From assembly GCA_004212135.1 (NCBI GenBank), contig RXIE01000129.1:1-40251 (forward strand): a stretch of DNA of 40,251 nt, in the 5' to 3' direction. Below the pieces are notes generated by a model. That model made no database searches. It saw only the letters and a list, made by a program, of their open reading frames with translations, and was not told the DNA's origin. This DNA is from Candidatus Methanophagales archaeon ANME-1-THS (GTDB lineage: Archaea; Halobacteriota; Syntropharchaeia; Alkanophagales; Methanospirareceae). The translations under genes were made by a program, and so were the position numbers. Positions 18,144 to 28,547 of the stretch are shown here, in pieces; the stretch's first letter is position 1; every line of letters starts with the position of its first letter.

Positions 18144-19223
18144 TCACTCTGGCAGTTTTAATTCTTTGATATGCTCCTCTCTCTTCTTCTTGAACTTGAT
18201 GAGATAATCAATCTCGTCCATCACGACCTTTTCGCCAAATTCCGCAGTTCCCTTCTCTCTGATAAAAGCCATAACCTCCTTTGCATTCTCATTCCGCACA
18301 ATAATGGTTGAAAAGCCCGCTTCGCTTCCAACGCTCCCAACCGAGGCATCGCTTTGTACCGCAGTGAAGTCAGTACAGAAATCACAGCCCTTCGCCACTA
18401 ACCCGCGCTCCTCAAACTCCGCCATTTTAATCTTCCGCTTCTTCTCCGCGCCCGCCACCGTGACGTACATGCTGCCCTTACTGATGTTCGTCTTGAGTAT
18501 CTTCTCGATCTCAATACCCTTCTCGTCACGAAGGAACTTCATAAGATCGTTATAATGGAAATTTTCAGTGCAGAAGAGACCCACCACGAGCTTCACCTTC
18601 TCCTTGAATACCGGGAACTCCTGCTGCAGTTTCCGTATCCCTGAGATCATACAGGGCGTCCCCACAACGCCAACCCCTTTCTTCGTGAACCGAATAGCCT
18701 CCTTCAATGCGGGGAGAATACCTGCAAAAACATACTTCGTTCCACCAAGGGTTCCAACACCCACTTGTTCTGGGTATCGCACGTGGAAAATGCTCGTCTC
18801 CCATTTCTCATTCCGATCAACAAATAAACCCTGGTCAATCATCCCCATATCTATCGCGGATGCAATGAGTTCAGTGGCCATCGCACCATCCTGACCTTTG
18901 AACCGCTTTGATTTCGCAGCAACAATTTCGATATAGTTCCCTAAGCCACTCGGCGGTTCGTAAATGAAGCGCGGACAGACCCGCACACAGGCGCCGCAGT
19001 CAAAGCAGTTCTTCTCAAAATCAGGGAAACCCACGATATCCTCGTCGGTTACAATTAATCCGCTCGGGCAGATCGAGACGCAGGTCAAGCAGCGGCTGCA
19101 TAAGTTCGTATCGATCACGACCGCCTTGAGATTCTCGAAAAACAATTTATCCTTCAGCTTCTTCTCCGGGACTTTTACTTCCCATTTCGATTCGCCCAGC
19201 TCTTCTTCTGCGGGAGTTGCCAT
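18144..19223 (-). CDS. fqoF: F420H2 dehydrogenase subunit F (FrhB-like, F420-oxidising)
   Basis: Start refined to MATPAEEE (ATG at 19223, upstream SD-like GAGGAAGTGAT). CSRCLTCVSICP and CFDCGACVRVCP clusters plus FrhB-type domain (GTPCMISGIRKLQ; FCTENFHY; CDFCTDFTAVQSDASVGSVGS). Confidence 0.88.
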   Translation of the reverse strand: MATPAEEELGESKWEVKVPEKKLKDKLFFENLKAVVIDTNLCSRCLTCVSICPSGLIVTDEDIVGFPDFEKNCFDCGACVRVCPRFIYEPPSGLGNYIEIVAAKSKRFKGQDGAMATELIASAIDMGMIDQGLFVDRNEKWETSIFHVRYPEQVGVGTLGGTKYVFAGILPALKEAIRFTKKGVGVVGTPCMISGIRKLQQEFPVFKEKVKLVVGLFCTENFHYNDLMKFLRDEKGIEIEKILKTNISKGSMYVTVAGAEKKRKIKMAEFEERGLVAKGCDFCTDFTAVQSDASVGSVGSEAGFSTIIVRNENAKEVMAFIREKGTAEFGEKVVMDEIDYLIKFKKKREEHIKELKLPE

Positions 19224-19228
19224 ATGTA

Positions 19229-19963
19229 TCACTTCCTCACCAGTCTTAATATTTGCATGGAGCATTCCTTAACGCATAAACCACATCCAGTGCACTTCTC
19301 AGCATCGATCGCCATCTTGACGATCAGCCTCTCCTCATCTTTTATCGAAGAAACCGCGCCACTTTCGCAGACCTTCTCGCAGACCTTGCACGCAATGCAA
19401 CTCGCTCGATCGACGCACTGGCTCACCATGGGAACACCCTGCGATGGTGCAATTTCCACAATAAGATTGTCTCTGCCTTTTGTCCGTTTCAACGAGAGAT
19501 CCTCGGTGTCTATGACATAGTCGACAAAGACCTTATCCTCACGAATGATCTCCGGTGGTTCAACCATCTCCTCGGTCAGTGTGAGCATCTCCTCCATGGT
19601 CCGGTATGCCACATCATGGATCTTTGTGGGCTTTAACGCGCCGCCCGGGCAGCTATCGACACAGAAATGGCAGAAGATGCATTTACCATAATCCAGGGTG
19701 GGGTAATACCGGTTGCTGGGTGCTTCCTTCATCCAGATCGCATTCGCCGGGCAGATGAACGAACATTGAAAACAACTGATACAGCGCTCAGGGTCAAAGA
19801 GAATATAGCCTCTGAAACAGTCCGGCCACCTCCTCCGTTCCCGCGGGTAATGGGTCGTTATGTTCAATGGCAGTGCTACTTGCTTTGCCGCGGTTGACAG
19901 AGCAGACAGGTGATACTTGAGTTTGTCTTGCAGATTGTATTCCGGTGTTCCAACTTTCTTCAT
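19229..19963 (-). CDS. fqoI: NuoI-like iron-sulfur subunit with four [4Fe-4S] motifs
   Basis: Start refined to MKKVGTPEYN (ATG at 19963, 4-nt overlap with fqoH). CISCFQCSFICP, CIFCHFCVDSCP, CIACKVCEKVCE, CTGCGLCVKECS. Confidence 0.87.
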   Translation of the reverse strand: MKKVGTPEYNLQDKLKYHLSALSTAAKQVALPLNITTHYPRERRRWPDCFRGYILFDPERCISCFQCSFICPANAIWMKEAPSNRYYPTLDYGKCIFCHFCVDSCPGGALKPTKIHDVAYRTMEEMLTLTEEMVEPPEIIREDKVFVDYVIDTEDLSLKRTKGRDNLIVEIAPSQGVPMVSQCVDRASCIACKVCEKVCESGAVSSIKDEERLIVKMAIDAEKCTGCGLCVKECSMQILRLVRK

Positions 19964-21123
19964 AGTACCACTCCTAAGACAATTGACCATGCGACGGCGA
20001 TGAGTCCTAAGGTAAGCATGGCGCCCCATCCAATTCTCAGGCCCTGGTCGAGTCGGTACCGCGGATACACGCCGCGGAGGTTAACCATGACCAGCAGAAT
20101 GATCAGGGTCTTTATCACGAACAAAATCGCATAATACAGGTCACCCAGAAGCGGAGTCACGTACGGAATCGCCGGGCCACTTCCCGCGCCGAGGAATAAC
20201 ATCGTCATGATCGCACTGAGCACATACATCTTCTCGTACGCCATCACATACGCAAGCCCGAATGCAATGCCCGAATACTCGATGAATGGTCCAAAGGCCA
20301 ATTCCTGGTCTGCTTCCGGGATCTCAAACGGTAACCGCGCGGTAGCCATCACCGCAGCGACGAAGAAGGTGAGCGCGGCGAGGGGATTGAGGATAATGCC
20401 CCAGTTCCACCAGGAGGTTTGTGCACTCACGACTCCAACGGTGTTCGAAGTTCCGTATAAGATGACCATTGCGAGGATTGCGATGATAAACGGAATCTCG
20501 TAGGCGAAATACATGAACGCCTCTCGTACCGTACCGATGAATGCAAATCGGTTGTTTGAGGACCAGCCGACACCGAGGATGAAGACCGGCATCAAGCTTA
20601 TCAGAGCGATCATTAGCTGGAGTGCATACTCGCTTTCTATAGGAACAAGTGTACGGCCGATGGTACCCGCATTGATAAACAGGAGCGGCAGCAGCACGGG
20701 GAGGAAATAGAGGAACGGGAACTGCAAGAAATACGGCTTGTGGGCCTCCTTATGGATGATTACCTCCTGACAGAGGAATCGGAGAGAATCGGCGAGTAAC
20801 TGGATGCTGCCTCTCGTGCGTGGCGCGATTTCACGAGGACCAACGCGCCACTGCATCCGTCCCACTAACTTCCGTTCAAGCCAGGGGAGAACGAGGAGCA
20901 TGGTGCCGAGTGTCCCGAAGCCCGGGATGATGAGTAAGATAAATATCGGTTTCCAGAGTATGAAGGCGATGAGGTACCGTATGATGGGAATACCGAGCAG
21001 GAATGCAACGATATTCCCGATCACAGGTATCTTGAGCACGAAATTGTAGATGATGGGATAGAGTAAGGGGATGTTCACCTGCTCCGCAATCATCAGGTTC
21101 ACGAGACCGCTTATATCAATCAT
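19960..21123 (-). CDS. fqoH: NuoH-like membrane subunit
   Basis: LPWLERKLVGRMQWRVGPREIAPRTRGSIQLLADSLRF and ATARLPFEIPEADQELAFGPFIEYSGIAFGLAYVMAYEKMY. Confidence 0.92.
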   Translation of the reverse strand: MIDISGLVNLMIAEQVNIPLLYPIIYNFVLKIPVIGNIVAFLLGIPIIRYLIAFILWKPIFILLIIPGFGTLGTMLLVLPWLERKLVGRMQWRVGPREIAPRTRGSIQLLADSLRFLCQEVIIHKEAHKPYFLQFPFLYFLPVLLPLLFINAGTIGRTLVPIESEYALQLMIALISLMPVFILGVGWSSNNRFAFIGTVREAFMYFAYEIPFIIAILAMVILYGTSNTVGVVSAQTSWWNWGIILNPLAALTFFVAAVMATARLPFEIPEADQELAFGPFIEYSGIAFGLAYVMAYEKMYVLSAIMTMLFLGAGSGPAIPYVTPLLGDLYYAILFVIKTLIILLVMVNLRGVYPRYRLDQGLRIGWGAMLTLGLIAVAWSIVLGVVL

Positions 21124-21138
21124 TGCTCGTCACCTCAC

Positions 21139-23466
21139 CTACCTATCCGCCTCCGGCGGGAAGTACCCGAAACTACCATAAACTGCCCAGAAGTCCGCAT
21201 ATCGTTCACCTTTGACCGCTTCCATGAATCCACGCAGGTTCATCCAGCAGGGGCTTATTACCCGCACACGGTACGGAACATTTGACTCGCCATCGCTGAT
21301 CAGCGAAAAGAGCAACGTGCCTCTCCCCGCTTCAGTAAGGCACGTCCATTCACCACGCGGCAGTACCAGGTTACCAAAAACGCGGAAGAAACTGCCCTTG
21401 ATATCACTCGCTGCCTCTTTATATTCGCCAAGGATCGCATCGCTCAAAATGGGGCCTTTGATACCTCGTACCGCATCCCCGGCCTGCTTTATGATCTTAA
21501 CGCTCTCCTTTATCTCTTCCAGCCTGCCCAGGAACCGTCCCAGACAATCGCCATCGTCGCCCGTCGTGACTTCCCAATCGAGCTTATCATACACCTCATA
21601 GGGCGACACTTTCCTGATATCATGGTTCACCCCGGATGCCCTCAGGAATGGTCCAACCATGCCGCACCGGATTGCATCCTCCTTCGTCAGCACCCCTACC
21701 CCCTTTGCCCGCGCCACGGTTACCGGGTTGGTCACGAAGATATCCTCGAACTTCTTCATCCGTTTATGGACTGCAAAGGTGATGTTATCAATCATTTTGA
21801 GCACATCGTCTGGAATGTCTCTCCGTATCCCACCAGGGACGACGAACGAAGGACCGCTTCTCGATCCCGTGATTCGCATCAGCGCTTCAATGATCATCTC
21901 ACGGATCGCCATGCAATACATGAACCCGGTCGTATGTCCAAAGAAGAGTGAGAAGATACCCGAATCGTAATAAAACGCTTCGATCCGCGAGAGTTCAGCC
22001 ATGATCGTCCGCAAATACTGTGCTCGTTCTGGAACTTCAATCCCGAGCGCCTTCTCGATCGTTCGCACATACCCCAGGTTCATATTCACCGGGTCATTGA
22101 TCGCCAGTCGCTCGAATAGCGGAATATTCTGGATGTATAGCTTATTCTCCGCGAGCTTCTCCATAGACCGATGCACAAATCCCGGTTCGGGGATCGCATC
22201 CACAATGACGTCGCCTTTTATTCTGAATGTCACCCGGAGATGCCCACTGCCCGCGTGATGAGGCCCTATGGGGACTACAATCTCGTCACTCTCGTATGCA
22301 TCTTTAATAAATTCTTCCCAGATCGGGACATAAAGATCCTTTGGCGGCTCGATGGGAACCATGAACTCAGGAGTCACATCCTTTTCAAACACGTATCGTT
22401 CCTCCGGGATCTTGAACTCTTTCCTCAAGGGGAGATCCGGTGTGTCGGGAGCAAGCAGGAACTTCTTGCCCATCCAGGTATTGCCCTCAAACCAGACCCC
22501 GAAGAACTCGTGCATTTCCCGTTCGCAATAATTCGCGCTCTCCCAGACCGAAGTAAGGCTTGGGATCTTCGGGTCTTTCATCCCGATCTCAGTGAAAATG
22601 GTGACGAGAACCGGCATCAGCGCCTCGACACTATAACTCGAAGCGGTATACTCCACAATAAACTTCCGCTCGTGGGGCACTTCGATCACATTCACGCTCT
22701 TCACGTGATCCAGTTGCATCTGATCCCGGAGTTTCCGGGCGACTTCCAACAGGTTTACCGGCGTGGTTCTGATCGCTATACGGTCCTTGCCGGTAATCGT
22801 TACGGATTTATAAAGCCCGTTAAGTTCTTTTTTGATTGTATCTGCCAATTCCTTCCCGAAATCCCAATCTACCTCCTGTTTAACATCCACTTTGATTGCC
22901 GGTGTGGGGGCATAGAGCTTGGGCGAGGTAGGCACCTTTCGCTCCTCCAGTTCCACGAACGGCAACTCCACCGTCTTAAATTCGATCGTCTTTCGGTCTA
23001 TGCCCATTATCTTATCTTGCAGCGCTCTCACACCTCGTAAAAGGGCTTCAGGAGTTATTGGACATCCCGGAACAAAGAAATCAACCGGAACGATATCAGA
23101 AGGATGGGTGATATTATAACTGTTCCAGAATATCCCGCCTCGTTCTCCACAGGCTCCTATCACGTTCACAAACTTCGGATCCGGCATCTGCCCATACACG
23201 AATTGCAACGCCCGTGCCATCTTCCTCGTTATCGTCCCCTCAATAATGATGAAATTCGATTGCCGCGAAATGCCCAGGTTTAACGTGATAGGAGCCTGTG
23301 GAGAACGAGGGCAGGCAAATGCATGAGCGAGCTCAACGCCGCAGCACGAGGTGATGAAGTGGCACGGCCATAAACTCCATTTCGCAGCCCATTTTTTAAA
23401 CGGTGCAAGCGGTCCTGATTCGAGGAATTGTATATGCGCGTTCTTATTTTCCATTTTTGTTCTCAT
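21139..23466 (-). CDS. fqoBCD: Fused NuoB-NuoC-NuoD-like subunit
   Basis: One continuous 775-aa frame: NuoB (SCCGVELAHAFACPRSP, VIGACGERGG, PGCPITPEALL), NuoC (YCEREMHEFFGVWFEGN), NuoD (PIGPHHAGSGHLRVTFRIKGD, GFVHRSMEKLAENK, C-term FGYFPPEADR). Start could be 23454. Confidence 0.92.
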   Translation of the reverse strand: MRTKMENKNAHIQFLESGPLAPFKKWAAKWSLWPCHFITSCCGVELAHAFACPRSPQAPITLNLGISRQSNFIIIEGTITRKMARALQFVYGQMPDPKFVNVIGACGERGGIFWNSYNITHPSDIVPVDFFVPGCPITPEALLRGVRALQDKIMGIDRKTIEFKTVELPFVELEERKVPTSPKLYAPTPAIKVDVKQEVDWDFGKELADTIKKELNGLYKSVTITGKDRIAIRTTPVNLLEVARKLRDQMQLDHVKSVNVIEVPHERKFIVEYTASSYSVEALMPVLVTIFTEIGMKDPKIPSLTSVWESANYCEREMHEFFGVWFEGNTWMGKKFLLAPDTPDLPLRKEFKIPEERYVFEKDVTPEFMVPIEPPKDLYVPIWEEFIKDAYESDEIVVPIGPHHAGSGHLRVTFRIKGDVIVDAIPEPGFVHRSMEKLAENKLYIQNIPLFERLAINDPVNMNLGYVRTIEKALGIEVPERAQYLRTIMAELSRIEAFYYDSGIFSLFFGHTTGFMYCMAIREMIIEALMRITGSRSGPSFVVPGGIRRDIPDDVLKMIDNITFAVHKRMKKFEDIFVTNPVTVARAKGVGVLTKEDAIRCGMVGPFLRASGVNHDIRKVSPYEVYDKLDWEVTTGDDGDCLGRFLGRLEEIKESVKIIKQAGDAVRGIKGPILSDAILGEYKEAASDIKGSFFRVFGNLVLPRGEWTCLTEAGRGTLLFSLISDGESNVPYRVRVISPCWMNLRGFMEAVKGERYADFWAVYGSFGYFPPEADR

Positions 23467-23508
23467 CTCACCTCTCTATCTCGTTCGTGTAACGTTTTAT
23501 AGACTCCG

Positions 23509-23865
23509 TTAGCCTTTTGACTTCGCCATATCGAGCGTTATCGTATAGCCCACATAGAGCGCGGGCAGGAGGAGCAGGAGTGAGAGCAGCAGGAGTACCA
23601 TGAAGCTCGAACTCGGGTACGCGGAGAAGAGGAGCAGGATGACCACAATTGGTTCCACAGCCATAAACAGGAACATAAACCCGAAATACTGCATGGGGAG
23701 TGTATATTTCGGGAATTTCATCGGTGGGTTCCCTGCTTCCCATCGCATCGTTTTTATCTCTGTCAGGTTATACCTCGGCAATACCCGTACGAGCAGGAGC
23801 AGAATCATATCTACCAGCACGCAAATAAGGACCAGAACACCGATTATTAACGCATTTTCTAGCAT
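23509..23865 (-). CDS. fqoA: NuoA-like membrane subunit
   Basis: Start refined to MLENALI after SD GGAGG; MRWEAGNPPMKFPKYTLPMQYFGFMFLFMAVEPIVVILL. Confidence 0.87.
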   Translation of the reverse strand: MLENALIIGVLVLICVLVDMILLLLVRVLPRYNLTEIKTMRWEAGNPPMKFPKYTLPMQYFGFMFLFMAVEPIVVILLLFSAYPSSSFMVLLLLSLLLLLPALYVGYTITLDMAKSKG

Positions 23866-23881
23866 TTTTCGTCCTCCTCGC

Positions 23882-25150
23882 TCATATCGCAATACTTATA
23901 GCCTGAGCAATGACCTCCATACTTCTAAAGAACCAGTCTGGCAGGAATGTAATTAAGGTTATGATTACGACGGCAACGCAGATGAAGTTGGTAAGATTCG
24001 CTTTCCAGCCAACCCCGAGTTCTCGTGCGAGCCGCAAATAATACGGAATGGATATTGCGGAATTCAGGACCATGAGCGCAACGAGCCAGAAATACTCAGC
24101 TTTGACCAGCGAGAAGAGAATGAAGAGCTTGCCCCAGAACCCGATGAGCGGTGGGAGACCGATGAACGAGAACGCAAGCAGGTACATCGTGAGTGAAAAA
24201 GCTCCTTCGCCCTTGATCGCATTGAAGAACCCAATCTTGCCCACCGCGTTTGCAAATAACATGAGCAGTGCTCCAGTCAACGCGAAGTAGAAGAATTCCG
24301 GCTTGATGATCACGACCGCGCAGGCTAACAAATAGCCCATGTTCGCCACGGTCGAGTAGGCGAGGATTCGTGCATGCTCTTTTGAGGTCAGTGCGCCTAT
24401 ATTACCGGTGAACATGGAGATCGCAGCAAGGACCGCGGTGAAGAGGGTTACCGAAACGGTCAGGGAGTTAGATGTGCTGATCAGTATCCGCAACGCGATG
24501 ACAAACGGCACGATCTTTGCGAGCGATGCGATGATGGACATCGGGATGGGATCGGCACTGGTAAAGACATCCGGAACCCACTCGTGTAACGGCGCGACGC
24601 CTACCTCAATGCTCAGTCCTAAGATGAGCATCACATAGCCGAGTATGTACAGCAGGCCATTAAATGCGTTTTTAGTATACGCTAAGGTAACCGCACCGAT
24701 TAAGAAGAGAACCGTAGCGAGTACCATGAAGGTGATATACTTGATACCCACCTCGACGTTTGTCCCCCCTTCTCGCACCATAACCAGGATGTAGGTTGGC
24801 ACGGAAACAAGGACGAACGCTGCGAGTATCAGAGCAAGGTTGTGTGTCGTAAAGATGTAGAGGGTTACCAGTGCCATCAATGCTACCAATCCGTAGTCCA
24901 CACCCTGAATCACGCTCTTGATCACTTTAAGCGAAACCAGGTTGAGGATACCGATGGCAAACACAAATGCGGTATAATAAATAAGAGCGGGTATGAGGAG
25001 TGTTACGGCTGCAGATGCCAGTATAAGCGCAGCGATCGCGCCGTAGAAGCCCAAATCGCGGTACTTAACGGAAAAAGCAGAGCAAAGCGTCAGGATTACT
25101 AAAGCACCGAGCAGCATCAGCACGGGCATTGAGAATTCGATCATAGCCAT
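23882..25150 (-). CDS. fqoN: NuoN-like proton-translocating subunit
   Basis: Multi-TM antiporter-like subunit; APLHEWVPDVFTSADPIPMSIIASLAKIVPF, LAYSTVANMGYLLACAVV, GLPPLIGFWGKLFIL. Confidence 0.9.
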   Translation of the reverse strand: MAMIEFSMPVLMLLGALVILTLCSAFSVKYRDLGFYGAIAALILASAAVTLLIPALIYYTAFVFAIGILNLVSLKVIKSVIQGVDYGLVALMALVTLYIFTTHNLALILAAFVLVSVPTYILVMVREGGTNVEVGIKYITFMVLATVLFLIGAVTLAYTKNAFNGLLYILGYVMLILGLSIEVGVAPLHEWVPDVFTSADPIPMSIIASLAKIVPFVIALRILISTSNSLTVSVTLFTAVLAAISMFTGNIGALTSKEHARILAYSTVANMGYLLACAVVIIKPEFFYFALTGALLMLFANAVGKIGFFNAIKGEGAFSLTMYLLAFSFIGLPPLIGFWGKLFILFSLVKAEYFWLVALMVLNSAISIPYYLRLARELGVGWKANLTNFICVAVVIITLITFLPDWFFRSMEVIAQAISIAI

Positions 25151-27096
25151 ACGCCTCCTATCGCGACTACTACGAGCAGGATCATGACGAGCCCGAGCAC
25201 AATATTGATGTATCGGCTGAGATAGCCTGTTTGAATGCCTCGGATTCGCTTCGAGATCGTGCCGAATAAGCCGGGTATCGTCACGGTATTAAAGAATCCG
25301 TCAATTCCACGATTTCCATAGTCCTGAACCAGATGAGAGACAAAGAAACCTATCTTCGGAATGATAAAATCATTCATAAAGGGCAGATACATACGGTCGC
25401 CGAAGAACGCGCCGAGCTTGTTTAGCGCATGTATCTGGGGTCGGTAGAGTGCAACCATATACGCGAGTAAGGCCAGTATTCCAACGCCAAAGGAGATGGT
25501 GATCGTGCCGTGCTTCAGAACGGATCCCGCGGCAACGAATTCATGGCCTTCTTCACTTGTGAAGATGATATAGAGCAAGACGAAGAGCACCGAGACCATC
25601 AGAGAGTACCCCACCTTCATCAATCCCCCGCCATGCGTATGCTCGTGGTGTGGTTTCTCGCCTTTAATAAAATTCAAAGCAAGGAACTTCGCCATTATCC
25701 CGGAATAGACTACCGAGGTGAGCACGAGCAGGATGAGCGGCAAATAGCCCACCTCGTGGAAGAGATGCTCCATAACCTCGTCCATCGCCGACTTCACCCA
25801 GTATGCGGTAAGCGGCGGTATGCCAACGAGGAAGGTGGTCGCGACGATCGTAACGATAAAAGCAGGGACCATCTTCTTGCCAAACTCGAGACCACCGCTT
25901 AAGAACCTGCTATGCGTGGCATGGATCAAATGACCACTGACGAGGAATAAACTCGCTTTCGCAAATGCATGGACTGCCATGTACCAGAACGCAACGAGCA
26001 CGGCGAAATTCATGTGCATTTCGCCAACCTCAACATCAACCCAGTAGGATGCGGCGGCTGCTGCGAACATCAGACCGATACTGGACATCGTGGATGCTGC
26101 GAGCAGAACCTTCCGTTCGAGCATACCAGAGCCAGAGAGCGCACCATACAATCCGGAAAGCAGTCCAATAAAGAGCACAAGGAGATACACATACTCGAGC
26201 CCATGCACGCCGTGCAATGTCCATGGCGCAATATACCACGTGAGTTTGATGAATACAAACGCCCCCGCAGCCACCATGGTCGCACTGTGCAGGAGTGCAC
26301 TCACCGTGGTTGGGCCGGTCATTGCGGTCATGAGCCACTCACTGAAGGGTACCTGAGCAGACTTGGTGAAGAGCCCCATGAGCAGACAGAGGAGCAGAAT
26401 TATCGTGCCGCCCGCACCAAGTGTTTCAAAGAGCGTGCCCCACTCGATCTCCGAGATATTGAGCGTTGGTGATAATGCCCATATCGCAGCGAGTGCTAAG
26501 AACATAGGAACATCGCCGAACCGTATGGTGGAGATCGCGCGCCATCCGCCGAAGCTTGGTGGCCAGCTCAGCTCGAGCGGTCCCACCTTCCTGCCCGCTT
26601 TACCGACATAGCTAATATCATTGTCGTCCCTGAACCAGTGCCCGATCAATCCCCACGAAGCGGCGCCCAGTCCCTCCCAGCCGACAAAGAGCAGGAATAA
26701 ATTGTCGCTATACACGACGAGGAGCATCGATGCGGTGAAGAGGTTGAAGAAGAACCAGTACCAGCTCGGCCGGTAATCTCCCTTCATGTAGTCCAAGCCG
26801 TAAATAGCAATAAAGAAGGCTATAAGTGCGGTAATAACGCCCATATACCTGCTCAGATAGTCAGTAATAAGGACGATGTTTATGCCGAATTCAGGAATCC
26901 AGGGGTAACTGAACTGCTGGTTCTCGGGTAGAACGAAGAGGATATACAGGCTCATGATCACTGAGACGAAGATCCCGAAGACCGAGAGATAGGGTAGCTT
27001 CTCGGTCCATGCTTTACTCTTGTAGGCGAGTACAATGGGAACACTGCTCAGCACAGGTGACAGGAACAGTAACAGGAATATGAGCCACTCGTTCAT
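25141..27096 (-). CDS. fqoL: NuoL-like proton-translocating subunit
   Basis: 651 aa; FVGWEGLGAASWGLIGHWF, TKSAQVPFSEWLMTAMTGPTTVSALLHSATMVAAGAFVFIKL. Confidence 0.92.
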   Translation of the reverse strand: MNEWLIFLLLFLSPVLSSVPIVLAYKSKAWTEKLPYLSVFGIFVSVIMSLYILFVLPENQQFSYPWIPEFGINIVLITDYLSRYMGVITALIAFFIAIYGLDYMKGDYRPSWYWFFFNLFTASMLLVVYSDNLFLLFVGWEGLGAASWGLIGHWFRDDNDISYVGKAGRKVGPLELSWPPSFGGWRAISTIRFGDVPMFLALAAIWALSPTLNISEIEWGTLFETLGAGGTIILLLCLLMGLFTKSAQVPFSEWLMTAMTGPTTVSALLHSATMVAAGAFVFIKLTWYIAPWTLHGVHGLEYVYLLVLFIGLLSGLYGALSGSGMLERKVLLAASTMSSIGLMFAAAAASYWVDVEVGEMHMNFAVLVAFWYMAVHAFAKASLFLVSGHLIHATHSRFLSGGLEFGKKMVPAFIVTIVATTFLVGIPPLTAYWVKSAMDEVMEHLFHEVGYLPLILLVLTSVVYSGIMAKFLALNFIKGEKPHHEHTHGGGLMKVGYSLMVSVLFVLLYIIFTSEEGHEFVAAGSVLKHGTITISFGVGILALLAYMVALYRPQIHALNKLGAFFGDRMYLPFMNDFIIPKIGFFVSHLVQDYGNRGIDGFFNTVTIPGLFGTISKRIRGIQTGYLSRYINIVLGLVMILLVVVAIGGVWL

Positions 27097-28547
27097 GGTA
27101 CTATACCTCCCATACCCATCAATGGCCAGATCACCGATTTAAGCCCGGGAATCAATGCGGTCGAGAGCGGCGGGAATACCAGCAAGACTGAGGTGATACC
27201 GATTAGAAAGAGTGGTACGTAGAGGTATCTACTTATCTCCTTTCGTGTGGTATCCTTGGGCTTGCCATAGAATACCTTCCGTATGGTGTAGAATCCATAC
27301 CACACTGAGAGGATGAACATGAAGATAACCGCCAGGAGGATTGCTAAACTCCCGGTAGAAACGCCGAACGTTTCCACCACACCACGCAATATGAAGAATT
27401 CACCGAGCATGCCAACCGTTAAGATCCCGCCGAGGTTCAGAAATCCGACCACCGCAGCATTTGAGATCGCCGGTATGGAATCGTGCAAGCCGCCCATCTG
27501 CCGAACATCACGAAGACCATGATGCACGGCGATGATCCCGCCCGCGCTCGAAAACAGGATTGACTTACCGAAGGCGTGCGACATGTACTGGATCACCACA
27601 CCGACCAGCCCAAACGGACCGAGACAGAGTGCAGCGAGGATATAACCCATCTGTGAGACGGTGGAGTATGCTAACAGCCGTTTGAAATCTGTCTGTTTGA
27701 AGACCGAGAACCCGGCATAAATGCTTGAAAAGAGCGCGTACCCAAAGATGTAGCTGCGATAGGTCACGATGAATGAGTAATCGATGAGTGCGATTCGCAG
27801 CAGAACATATCCAGCCAGACCAACGGTTAATGGGCTCAGCAGTGCACTTAATGGTGTTGGAGCTTCTGCATGCGCCCAGGGAAGCCATACATGGGGTCCT
27901 AACACGGGGAGCTCGATGACCATGCCCACGAAGATGAAGGGCCAGGCATATCGACCCACCGTCTCGATATATTTGAGCGCGAGTGTGTCATTGTTAATAC
28001 CGATGATGAGGAAGCCAGCGAGCGTAAGAACACCGGCTACTAAGCTCCAGATCAGGTACAATTGACCAACCCATCTCCGGTTTCCATAGCCATAGAAGTA
28101 GATGAGGAGGAACGCGGTGATCAGTGCGATCTCGAGGAAAATGTACAGGAGGATGAGATTGCCACTGTACACGAGCCACAACATCGAAGCGGCATAGAGA
28201 TCATACAGGAAGATATATTTCCTGAACTCGCTCTCAACACTGAGCTCCATCTCCACAAATCGGTGCTCCATATAGGGGAGCGCAAAAAGACCGACCATCG
28301 CAGAGACGATACAAATCGTCAGTCCAAATGCATGCGATATAAAGTCAGCACTGAGATAGAGCTCGCCTATTGGTGCTGAAAAGGTCATTAAATGGACCTC
28401 CGCGCAGCCGTAAAAGAGACACGAGAGGATGGCAAAGAACGGCAGCAGGAAGAACGACACGGTAAGATGGGTCGCGGCCTTTGGTTTCAAAAGTGGTGCT
28501 AAAACCGCTGCGAGGAGCGGCAAAATCAGAAAGTAGAGCAGCATCAT
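27093..28547 (-). CDS. fqoM: NuoM-like proton-translocating subunit
   Basis: 484 aa; GPHVWLPWAHAEAPTPLSALLSPLTVGLAGYVLLRI, LLAYSTVSQMGYILAALCLG. Confidence 0.92.
   Translation of the reverse strand: MMLLYFLILPLLAAVLAPLLKPKAATHLTVSFFLLPFFAILSCLFYGCAEVHLMTFSAPIGELYLSADFISHAFGLTICIVSAMVGLFALPYMEHRFVEMELSVESEFRKYIFLYDLYAASMLWLVYSGNLILLYIFLEIALITAFLLIYFYGYGNRRWVGQLYLIWSLVAGVLTLAGFLIIGINNDTLALKYIETVGRYAWPFIFVGMVIELPVLGPHVWLPWAHAEAPTPLSALLSPLTVGLAGYVLLRIALIDYSFIVTYRSYIFGYALFSSIYAGFSVFKQTDFKRLLAYSTVSQMGYILAALCLGPFGLVGVVIQYMSHAFGKSILFSSAGGIIAVHHGLRDVRQMGGLHDSIPAISNAAVVGFLNLGGILTVGMLGEFFILRGVVETFGVSTGSLAILLAVIFMFILSVWYGFYTIRKVFYGKPKDTTRKEISRYLYVPLFLIGITSVLLVFPPLSTALIPGLKSVIWPLMGMGGIVP

Noticed and set aside
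22171-23040. 289-aa plus ORF opposite fqoBCD
   Set aside because: Long but antisense to conserved NuoB/C/D sequence; no recognisable domain.
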